A DNA stretch of 64,000 nucleotides from Diphasiastrum complanatum. Taxonomy: Eukaryota > Streptophyta > Lycopodiopsida > Lycopodiales > Lycopodiaceae. Positions 10,611-21,580 of this stretch are shown here, piece by piece; position 1 is the first letter of the stretch; each line of letters begins with the position of its first letter. The translations under genes and the position numbers were made by a program. The DNA lies in assembly GCA_029204225.1 (NCBI GenBank), contig MU832193.1, positions 1 through 64,000 on the forward strand, given 5' to 3'. The notes beneath the pieces are model-generated. The model made no database searches, was not told where the DNA came from, and saw only the letters and a list, made by a program, of their open reading frames with translations.

Positions 10611-11802
10611 CCAATGTTTGTTGGATGGTTAGCTTGCATTAGGCATTTTGTCGTGGCATGAATAGTGTTAGATCTACATTTAGGGTTAGTTTTGGAGTGA
10701 TTTTGCTTGATTTGAGTGGATTTGCTTGTTTGAAATCTAATCTGATTGTGGAACAGGAAAAGCTATTCAGATCACCAATCTTAAGATCCTTTTGGATCTT
10801 AGATATTAGAAAAAACAACAAAAATCGGTCAAATCTGCTAGATTTTGGTCAAAAGGAGACAAAAATCGTCATCAGAACTGATAACTTTTTGCCCTCTTAC
10901 AGAAAACCTTCACCGAGTTGCAAACATCTTCGGTTTTGATCATGGAACCTTCAGTTTGAAGGGCGAACAATCCTTATCAGCAAATTTTCAAAAACATTAG
11001 AAAAACCATCAAAAAACACCAAAAAATCATCAAAACTCTAAAAAATACAGAAAAAGAACCTTCGTCCGATTCACTATGCATAGGTGTGATTCAGATCTCT
11101 CTACTGCCAGGTTGGCGAAGAATAATATCAGGAATAGAAGGTTTTCTCAGAGGATCAGTTGCCATATTGTCATATTTTTGTCAAAAAAGTCTCTTTTTTG
11201 CAAAAATACCAGTATTACTCTTGCTTCTTCATCAAAACCTTTGTCGAGTTTCTAGATCATTCTATTTATGGTAAAATACTATTTTTGAGTTCGGCGAACA
11301 TTCTTCCTATCCAAATCATAGAAAATCTTGATTTTTATCCTCGCCAAACTACATAAACTGTGTTTTTGTGTGCCAGTAACCTTCGTCGGGTTTATCCTAT
11401 TTTTATTTGTGTCAGATTTTTAATCTGAGAGTTCGACAAAGGTTATTTCCATAGAAATTATCATAAAAGCTTGCTCAGAGTTTTTTTTTCCAAAAATAAT
11501 ACTGCCGAACCTTCGCCGAGACAATCTTCACCTAGGGAACCTTCGCCAGTTCTATTTTTAGATTCTGATTTTCCACATCAAGTCTTTGTCAAAAATTGGA
11601 TCAAATCTGATACAGTCTAATTTTGATTTTAAGAAAAAATTTATTTTTGAGAAGTATCGATTGATTGAATTTCAAAATCTTTTTCACGATATAGAAATCT
11701 AATTCTTGAAAAGTGGAATAGATCTAGCAGATCTGATCTAAGATACTTTTGATTGAAAATCTAGATCCAATCTCATTGTCTACTTGATTTCAATCTGTGA
11801 AG
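10611..11802 (+). other. Gypsy family G copy A: untranslated leader
   Basis: Homologous to 20405-21580 of copy B and begins abruptly at about 10611, so the LTR and primer site are lost. It is AT-rich with no reading frame. Variants of AACCTTCGCCGAG recur in both orientations at about 10905, 11058, 11235, 11287, 11378, 11428, 11507 and 11540, at positions matching copy B. Confidence 0.7.
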
Positions 11803-12441
11803 ATGGCAGCCCCTGGTGGTGCTCTTGGAGGTGCTCCTCAAGAAGTCAATCCAATCATTGTTAGAAGAGCACCCCGTTTGGATCTACCCAAATACAATGG
11901 ATTAACAGATCCAGTTAGATTTCTTCAGATCTATGCTGAATCTTGTGAAGTCTATGGCGAAATTTTTTCTCAAGATAAACTGAAGGTTTTTCCTATGACC
12001 TTAACAGGTGCAGCACAAGATTGGTACTATATTAAAGATGAAACTGAGCATACGGATTGAGAGATTGTTAAACGAGCCCTTATCACACGGTTCAAACCTC
12101 GAAAGTTCATGGAAGACCCTTTCTTACTTTTAAGTAAAATCAAAATGGGAAAGCGGGAAATGGTTCGAGATTACATTGAACAGGTGAAATGCCTCAGATA
12201 TGAGTGCGAACCTGAGCTGATTAACAAAAATGCCATGATTATGTGGTCTTTGTCAGGTTTACCTAAAAGGATCAGACGTGAGCTGAAATGTCATAATGAG
12301 TACGCAATGTTGTAGAATGCTATGGATGATGCAATTCGGGAGGAGGATGAAGATTCAGACGATGAGCCGAATATCAGTATGTTGTCTTATACAGCAGGGC
12401 AGACCACTACGACATCCACCACTATTACATCAACGAATACC
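11803..12441 (+). pseudogene. Gypsy family G copy A: gag, truncated
   Basis: ATG at 11803 opens MAAPGGALGGAPQEVNPIIV, followed by LDLPKYNGLTDPVRFLQIYAE and DWYY, the capsid-like retrotransposon gag domain also found in copies B and C. TGA at 12058 and TAG at 12313 interrupt one frame. Similarity stops at 12441, two thirds through gag, where a putative LTR begins. The capsid N-terminal part is otherwise well kept and close to copy B. Confidence 0.82.
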
Positions 12442-12442
12442 A

Positions 12443-13102
12443 TGTTGATTTTCACACGTGTGGACTGTCCACTACATGTACTTGTGATCTCCTAAGGTGT
12501 GTAGATGCACCAAGATCAAGACTAGATTGAGATTCAAGATCAATCTTGAATCCTATGGCAAAAACACACTACTACATGCATTCAATCACTTCCAACTCTC
12601 ACTCACACGTGTGGGAAGTATTCAAAAAATAATCTAAGTAAAAACAAGCTGCTCTCCTCGGGTAGAGAGAGAAAATGCATCAAGAGCTCTCGGGTAGAGA
12701 GAGAAAGCTAGAAATCCAAAAACTCACAAAATCCATGAAATCACCAAATCAATTGATTTCAAAATGAGGAGTACAATGATACTAGTAGGTCCACGAGCTA
12801 CCACTATGCTTAACTATGATTGGACCACATTTTGTCACCTCTTGATCCTATTGGATCATTGATCTATGCACCTCTTAATTCTATTGGACTATATTCAAGC
12901 ACACCTCAATTTCCTATTGGACCTCACAAGGTTCCACCTCTATATCCTATTGGACCTCTTGGAATTCATCAAACAAAAACTTTACACTTGTCTACACTCT
13001 AATTAGCAAGTGTTTAGCCTCTTACTCTATTTTGGCTCAATAGTGGCATTACAAGTGGAAATGCATAATTTGCCATCTATGCCAAATTTATTCCTATCAA
13101 CA
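12443..13102 (-). repeat. Putative LTR, minus orientation
   Basis: The interval reads TGTTGATTTTC at 12443 and ends CTATCAACA at 13102, giving perfect 7-bp terminal inverted repeats with TG..CA. In minus orientation it is preceded by a purine-rich ATCTAGGTGTAGGA, as expected of a polypurine tract. Flanking 5-mers (TACCA and TCCTA) do not match, so this is not a clean solo-LTR insertion. It holds a 33-bp minisatellite. Confidence 0.45.
12818..12970 (+). repeat. 33-bp minisatellite inside the putative LTR
   Basis: Four to five units of 33 bp, each starting TATTGGA and ending in a pyrimidine-rich CACCTC..TCC segment. Three consecutive units are exactly 33 bp long and moderately diverged. Confidence 0.75.
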
Positions 13103-13177
13103 TCCTACACCTAGATGCTTGATGTAAAAAACATAAGACCACTATATCTAACATAGATAATCTTTTTCAATTCTTCA

Positions 13178-13380
13178 CAAGTAATAGGCTTCGGCGAGTA
13201 ATAGGCAGACGAGTTATAAACTGTAGGCGAGTAATAAGGGATCGGCGAGTAATAACAAAGGCCAAGTGATAACTGAGGGCGAGCAATAACTGAGGGCAAG
13301 TAATGGAAGGTCGGCGAGTAGTAGCAATTTGGTGAGTAATAGAAACCGACGAGTAATAGAACGCGAGTAATAAGATACAA
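13178..13380 (+). repeat. 17-18-bp minisatellite (CGAGTAATA core)
   Basis: About twelve diverged units of 17-18 bp share the core CGAGTAATA followed by a variable 8-9 bp part. On the minus strand this gives the repeated words YYSP and LLLA, which are by-products and not a protein. Confidence 0.85.
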
Positions 13381-13439
13381 AATGGTATAACTCGCCCATA
13401 TATATAGGAAAATTATAACTCGCCTACTACCATTTTTGG

Positions 13440-14330
13440 ACATCAGTCTAATCTATGCCAAATCATCAATGTTTGCATTGTGCATAATTTGTTTTTCGAT
13501 TGGCTGCCAGATTTACAAGATTTTCTAATCAAAACATCTCGTTGTTTACTAAAAATGGCAATTTTGTCAAAAAAATGGGCCTAACATCGTGCGTTTCAGT
13601 CGGAATTGCTCTGGACGGATTTGATCATCTGTTCAATTGCAACATGGGATAATAATGGCAAGGACGGTGATTCCCAAAAATAGCAATAGTGCTCATTACA
13701 AACCATTCAGGACATTTCCGGGGCAATTTTACAAGAAAAATGAGAAATGAGAGGTAGGTCTGGAATTTTTACATAGGTCTTTCACAAGGGCAAGGGCAAT
13801 GTGTACAAGGTGAAATTTTCTAAATACAGGATTTTGTCGATGCTTTTCCTAACTGCATAACTAAATCTCTATCTATTCTTCATTTGAGACTAAACTATAC
13901 TAAGGGGCAACATTCTAGTCTAGTTGGGACAATCTATGGTATCCCTATCTTTCTAAGATTTCCAATTTAAACTACCTAGTTTAGAATTACTTAATCTAAC
14001 CCTACCTGGTCTAGTCTATCTTACCGGCTAACCTACCTATCTTTCTAATCTACCGAACTATCTACCTAAATATCTAATCTACGGGTCATGGTCAACTGCT
14101 ACCCTAATCTAAGGATCACGATCTAGTAGTTCTACAATTTATTAGATCTAAGTCTATCCTAGAACTAGTCTGAATCTACTCTAAAAACTATCTATTTTGA
14201 TCTAATCTAAGTTCTATCTTCCTAGGCTAACTAGGGCTAACTATTCCTAACTAACATGTTTATCTAATCTAGGGTCAACTAGCTAAGGAAATCTAATCCG
14301 GCCTAACCCATTCTATTTAATTTATCTATG
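13440..14330. other. Non-coding, with a CTA-rich low-complexity tract (13840-14330)
   Basis: No gene is visible. From about 13840 the plus strand is dominated by the words CTATCTA, CTAATCTA and CTAG with irregular spacing. It looks like an old, heavily mutated simple repeat. Confidence 0.5.
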
Positions 14331-15020
14331 GAACAAGGTCGGCAACTACATTGTTTCACTCATTTATGCAGACAAACTGTTTATGGCGATTGATGTTGCT
14401 TATCAACAATTAATTTCTGAGAAGGAACTGGATGAATGTCAGTGGACTCCAACCAACTGACAACCTAATTACTTAGTATAAATCAGCTATTCATACATCT
14501 CATTATAATGTTGTGAATTGCGAAGGAGTTGCGTGTTATAACACAACGCTTCCTGCGCTCTTATCAAGCAGATCATTCACGACCAGAAAGTATTGTATTC
14601 CAAGCTTGAACTCTCTTAAGCATTCTAGCTCAATCTTTAGAGTTTATTTTAGAGTTGCTATTGTGCTACTACTTTTTAACAAAGTTGCTTATTTCAGACT
14701 TAGTCAATTACTCAGAGATAGCTTAGAGTGCGTGGTTTTGATTCGCTATTACTTCCACTCATTTGCATCCGATTTGTTTTCTTACTGAATCAATCAAACT
14801 TCTTATTGCATTCAGTATGTGTCAAAATGTATGCATCTCTGTAATGTTTTGTAACTGATAGAAATTGTCTGATAATTCAATACTTATGTTTGGCTACGTA
14901 ATCACTTAGTTTCTAGTAATTTCAAGGTTAGTTACTAAAGATTGAATATGATTTCCATCACTACTATTTTGTTCAATATTGATAGGCGTAGTCATGCATT
15001 GGAAGTAGGAAGTTTTTGCA
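14330..15020 (+). repeat. 5' LTR of copia E1 (3' part; start unclear)
   Basis: Ends directly at the primer site at 15021. A TATA-like AGTATAAAT is at 14477. The end region (TTTGGCTACGTAATC, GATAGGCGTAGTCATGC) is shared with the 3' LTR of copia E2 at 53075-53150, so the two belong to one family. The start matching TGTTGGATT of the 3' LTR is not found, so the LTR is probably truncated on the left. Confidence 0.6.
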
Positions 15021-15032
15021 TGGTATCAGAGC
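15021..15032 (+). other. Primer binding site of copia E1
   Basis: TGGTATCAGAGC follows the LTR end. Loose copies of GGTATCA and TATCAGAG recur to about 15280, making a short repetitive leader. Confidence 0.75.
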
Positions 15033-15354
15033 ATTCTAATCTGGTATCAAAATACTTTCTAATCTCTTATCAGATTGATCCATCATAGTATCAGTGCTAG
15101 ATCATGATATCAGAGTAGTTATTACTACTCCCTTTATCTGAACTATCACGGTATCATACTTGTGATCTCTATCAGGATCTAATACTATCACGATATTAGA
15201 GCACATGGCTCTAATACTTGATATCTTTTGCGATATCAAATTGATATTATATCTTCAGTTCATATCATCTTTTTCAGTATCAGAGAATTGATTTTCTATT
15301 ATTGCCATTACTACATCTTAGCGTCATTGATACAATTGACAGACTAAGTTCCAT

Positions 15355-17063
<1,709 letters not shown>

Positions 17064-17119
17064 GCTATGCAGGTGAAGGTGGGGTTGACGCTCTCAGCGT
17101 TCGGACCCTATACTACATT

Positions 17120-17500
17120 GATGACACAACATCCAATTTCCTGGAATAGTTGCAAGCAATCTTCGGCAGCTCTATCTTCTACAAAATCAGAGTATATCGC
17201 AGCCTCTCAAGCTACAAAGGAAGCAATTTGGTTGAGAAACATACTTTCAGATATCAGTTCGAATCAATATGCTCTGTGATAATCAAAGTGTCATTGCCTT
17301 GTCAGTCAACCCTAGATTTCATTCTAGGAGTAAGCACATTGAATTGAAGTATCACTATGTCAGAAGCAAAGTTCTCGACAAAGAGGTCAGATTGCAATAC
17401 TGTCAATCACAAGATACAACGGCAGATATTTTTACTAAAGCATTAAGCTTCGAAGCACACATAAAGTTATGTGCGGAACCAAGGCATTCATGGATTCAAA
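17120..17500 (+). pseudogene. Copia E1: RNase H end
   Basis: ISWNSCKQSSAALSSTKSEY with AASQATKEAIWLRN, then LCDNQSVIALSVNPRFHSRS and TADIFTKAL, is the C-terminal RNase H block of copia pol. The catalytic Glu (KSEY) and Asp (CDNQS) positions remain. The first catalytic Asp (YSDASW region) is absent because of the deletion. A frameshift lies near 17275. The close relative is E2 at 51900-52290. Confidence 0.85.
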
Positions 17501-17770
17501 TTAAGGGGAAGTGTTGGATTATTCTCCTTTCTACTAATTGACTAATCAATTTTTTATCTTCATCCAATTGTTTATCCCGATTTTCCCGTGTTTTACACAG
17601 TCTTATAAACCCTTGGCTCATTGTCAGCTATGGACAGTTTACGCATTTGCTCTCTAAACTCATTCATTCTACTATCTATAGATAGATAGAAGGAATTAGG
17701 TTGGCTTACTTGTAAGAAACAATTTAAGTTCTTTTTTCTTACTATATACTAGAAGTTCTAATACTTTTTG
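17501..17770 (+). repeat. Polypurine tract and 3' LTR start of copia E1 (truncated)
   Basis: TTAAGGGGAAG at 17501-17511 is followed by TGTTGGATTATT at 17512, similar to the E2 LTR start TGTTGGATTTATT at 52306. The LTR cannot be followed past about 17770, where Helitron helicase sequence begins. Confidence 0.65.
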
Positions 17771-17779
17771 CTAAACTGA

Positions 17780-18249
17780 ATGATTATTCGTGCGGATTTT
17801 GAAGACTTAGTGTACCCGGTGAAGTTTTTGAATAGCTTGCAACCAAGTGGATGTCCTCCACATAAGTTGGTTTTGAAAGTAGGAATCATAGTAATGTTGT
17901 TGCGATCAATTGCATCACACAAGGGACTTTGTAATGGCGCAAGATTGATTATACATACATTGGATAGACTATTTATAGAGGTGGAGATAGTGACCGACAA
18001 AAATATAGACGGATTCTTATAGTGCCAAGCAATTCAGATTTGCCATTTGAATTGCAGAGAGTTCAGTTCCCTATTAGACCGGCATTCGCCATGACAATAA
18101 ACAAGGCACAAGAGCAAACAATGGATATGATTGGATTGTATTTGCCATGACCCGTATTTAGTCATAGTCAGTTGTATGTTGCTAGAGTGCAAAATGCAGC
18201 AAGATCATTTTATATCTTAATTATTATCCTAGATATTCTGGTCGAATGA
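17780..18249 (+). pseudogene. Helitron Rep/helicase fragment (Pif1-like C-terminus)
   Basis: The first frame reads [19 protein letters not shown] then [21 protein letters not shown], the 2B-domain text of Helitron Pif1-like helicases. After a shift near 18005 the second frame gives RPAFAMTINKAQEQTMD and GLYLP, then a TGA, then PVFSHSQLYVA, matching the helicase motif V/VI region (AMTINKSQGQT and PVFSHGQLYVA in the family). The conserved SQGQ is AQEQ and the arginine-finger SR after ALSR is lost. Only about 150 residues of the C-terminal helicase remain. No Rep domain or CTRR hairpin end was found nearby. Confidence 0.85.
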
Positions 18250-18259
18250 ATTATCATAT

Positions 18260-19137
18260 TTTAGAATTGGATTCTAAAAATAGTTGTACTTGAGGGTTTT
18301 TTATGAATTGTCTGCCAGAGTTTGTGGGTAATTTCAGATTGTAATTATTATTTTTTCTTTAACTTTAGTCTCCTAAGTTAGGGAATATTTCACTCAGTGG
18401 TTCATGTAAGTGTTTGCATGAAGGTGATATTACTAACTTGTGGTGAGTGTAACCCAATTAAGAAATTTATCACTTAGTGTACTTTTCAAACTTGATTTGT
18501 ACTCCAAAACAGAGATTAACAATTGGAAAAAAGGCTTATCACTAGATACTTGTTTGATATAAAATTCAAACTAAGGATAATGATTTTCTCGGTTAATATT
18601 GAAAGTTAAAGGAACTGTTCCTGTAATTCTTTCATGTTTTAAGGAGCTTCTAAGGATAGAAGCAGTTTAAGGCCATATTCGGTTAAGGACATGGAATAGT
18701 CCTAATATGGTAGACCGGCCCACTAGTGTTGAAGATTATTGGTCATGCCGAGATTTAATTCCAAGTCAAGGCCTGTTTGTGACTAATTACCTTGAGAGGA
18801 GACACTCTAATTGAGACATATGGAGAATTGCATGTACGTGTGACAGATATAGGCAGGAGGATTGCATGAAGAGATGTGATCTATTTATAGTTGACCTGCA
18901 TGGGGATTGCATGGGTTCATGCACATGAATCTACTCTCTATATATTGAGGTAGGATTTCTCTCGTCGACATATTGGGTTTAGCATACCAATTTCTCTCTT
19001 CCCCTCTAGCTTTCACATGGCATGGCTTGGGGGCTAGATCTAGGTTTGATCTAGGTTTGGTTGGGCGGTTTGGCTCCATAGTCTCTCTTATTGTGTGCTC
19101 TTATCCTCATCTTAGAGGTTATTCCTTAGGGTCTATA
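18260..19137 (+). repeat. LTR family T: 3' internal end plus LTR fragment (plus strand)
   Basis: This matches, in inverse orientation, 47973-48500. The shared marks include GGCCATATTC, a TATA-like CTATTTATAG (about 18880) next to GTTGACCTGCATG, and AACCTAGATC near the end. Here about 17 bp covering the polypurine tract and LTR start seem deleted between TTTAAG and GGCCATATTC (18670). A third short piece occurs at 35343-35395. Confidence 0.65.
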
Positions 19138-19179
19138 CACACTCTCTCTCGCTAGCCCATGTGTCTCCCTCTCTCTCTC

Positions 19180-19257
19180 ATACACACACACATACACATA
19201 TACATATACATACATATATACATAAACATAAACATACACATACACATATACATATAT

Positions 19258-19290
<33 letters not shown>

Positions 19291-19323
19291 CACATACACA
19301 CAAATTTCCACACACGCACACTT

Positions 19324-19410
<87 letters not shown>
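19180..19410 (+). repeat. Compound CA/TA microsatellite followed by (TG)41
   Basis: 19180-19320 is an imperfect CACATA/CATATA array; 19328-19410 is a pure TG tract of about 41 units. The two halves are nearly complementary, so the region could fold on itself and could adopt Z-DNA. Confidence 0.95.
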
Positions 19411-19412
<2 letters not shown>

Positions 19413-19414
19413 CT

Positions 19415-20355
19415 ATTTGTGTGCATGTGGTGTGCATATGTATGGGTGCAACCATGCATTTTCCTCTCCTCATCCATGCATACACACTTTCTTAACTGAA
19501 AATGATGGGGAGGGGGATACATGTATAGGGAAAGTGCATATCCCCATACATTTGCACATTGTGTGCATTGGGGGTTGGCCCCAAAAAGATTCCACACCCT
19601 TCTTCCCAATCACTAAATTCAATATATTTCTCTAAATTCAAATATTTGAAGTTTGAAATTAAGGTTTTATTTTCTTCAGACACTTCAATGTGCTCTAAAC
19701 TTTAGCCAAATAATCTTTATTACATGGCTTTCTTTTTTATTTTGAATTACCAAAGTTTTACCCATAAATCATGAACATAAAAATTTTCTTGACTATCTTA
19801 AACTGCTTCTTTTCTTTTCAATCCTTCAAATTTCTATCTTGGCCCACCATTTTCGTGAATGTTTAACCACAAGCCCAGATTTACTATCTTTAACTCCAAA
19901 GGATCGAATTTTTTCAAAGACTCAAATTTCTCCAAAGGATTGAAGGACCCTTTCTACTGTCAAGTCAAATTTTTCAAAAGACTCGAATTTTTCAGAAGAA
20001 TTTCAATAAAGCAGATTGGTTCTCTTCAGAAATGGATTGATGAATGTCCTTGCTCTCTATCACTTTTTCTCTATCTCCATGCTTTCTTTGGATTTATCAA
20101 TTGTTGGATCTGATTGTTATTGGGATTGCATGTTATTATATTATTTATGAGAGAAAAAGGGTAAGCTATCTTTGTTGTGGATCGTAGGGTTAATGGATGC
20201 TAGAGTTAGATGTGAATTGTCCATTCATGTTGAAATCTGAACTATATTATCGCTCTCATGGGAATGAATCTATGTGTGATAACTAACTTCATCTCTTTGA
20301 TGCTAGATTGATTAGATCTTGGATCGAGGTTAGGCAAAGAAACAAATCCACTACA
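19415..20355 (+). repeat. Probable 5' LTR end of gypsy family G copy B (start unclear)
   Basis: The sequence up to CCACTACA at about 20355 stands immediately before a gypsy primer site, so its right part must be LTR. No coding is seen. The TG start and any target duplication were not found; a downstream LTR copy was not recognised either. Confidence 0.4.
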
Positions 20356-20359
20356 ATTT

Positions 20360-20377
20360 TGGTGCCGATGCCGGGGA
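20360..20377 (+). other. Gypsy primer binding site, tRNA-Asp type
   Basis: TGGTGCCGATGCCGGGGA differs at two positions from the perfect complement of plant tRNA-Asp(GUC) 3' end (TGGCGCCGTTGCCGGGGA). It marks the start of the internal region of copy B. Confidence 0.8.
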
Positions 20378-21580
20378 GCTACGCCAATTTTTAGTTTGCA
20401 GCATGTTTGTTGGATGGTTAGCATGCATTAGGCATCTTGACGTGGCATGAATAGTGTTAGAGCTGCATTTAGGATTAGTTTGAGAGTGATTTCTTGATTT
20501 GAGTGGATTTGCTTGTTTGAAATCTAATCTGATTGTAGAATAGGGAAATATATCCAGATACTAATATTCAGATCCATTTGGATCTGAGATATCAGAAAAA
20601 ACAACAAAAATCAGTCAAATCTACCAGATTTTGGTCAAAAAGAGACAAAAATTGTCATCAAAGTTGATAATTTTTTGTTCTCTTTCAGGAAACTTTTGCC
20701 GAGTTGTAGACACCTTCGGTTTTGATCATAGAACCTTCAGTTTGAAAGGTGAAGAATCCTTCCCATCAGATTTCCAGAAACATCAAAAAAACTGTCAAAA
20801 AACACCAAAAAATCATCAAAACCCTAAAAATACAGAAAAAGAACCTTCGTCTGATTCACTGAGCATAGATGTGACTCAGATCTATCTACTGCCAGGTCGG
20901 CAAAGAATAATACCAAAAATAAAAGGTTTTTCAGAAGATCAGTTGTCATATTGTCATATTTTTGCCAAAAAAAAAAGTCACTTTTTTGTAAAATTACCAT
21001 TATTACTCTTGATCCTTTGTCAAAACCTTCGTCGAGTTTTCAAAACATTCTATTTATAGTAAAATACTATTTTTGAGTTTGGCGAAGATTCTTCTTGTCC
21101 AGATCATAGAAAATCTTGATTTTTACCCTCGTCAAACTATAGAAACTATATTTTCTTGTGTCAGAAAACTTCATCGGGTTTACCCTAGTTTTATCTACGT
21201 CAGATCTTGCATTTGAGAGCTCGGCAAAGGTTATTTCCCAAAAAGTTGATCAGAGAGTGTTTTTTTTTTCAAAATAACATTGTTGGACCTTCGCCGAGCC
21301 AATCTTCGCCTAGAGAACCTTCGCCAGTACTATTTTTAGGTTTCAATTTTCTAGATCAAGTCTCTGTCAAAATTTGGGTCATATCTCATACATTTTGATT
21401 TGTATTCTAAGAAATTTTTCATTTTTTAGAAGTATTGATCGATCGAATTTTAAAATTTTTTTCATGATATAGAAATCAGATTCTTGAAAGTGAAACAGAT
21501 CTAGCAGATCTGATCTGAGATAGTTTAAATTGAAAAATCTAGATCCAATCTCATTGTCTGCTTGATTTAAATTTGTTAAG
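20378..21580 (+). other. Gypsy family G copy B: 1.2-kb untranslated leader
   Basis: No reading frame. Collinear with copy A (10611-11802). It carries the same series of ACCTTCGYCGAG-like words, for example at about 20692, 20839, 21027, 21078, 21166, 21214, 21287 and 21322. Confidence 0.7.

Noticed and set aside
12443-13102. Clean solo LTR inserted into gypsy copy A gag
   Set aside because: Flanking 5-mers do not match and gag does not resume after 13102, so only a truncated or rearranged LTR can be claimed.
13178-13380. CRISPR-like array
   Set aside because: Unit and spacer are continuous 17-18-bp diverged tandem repeats in plant DNA, with no distinct spacers or cas genes.
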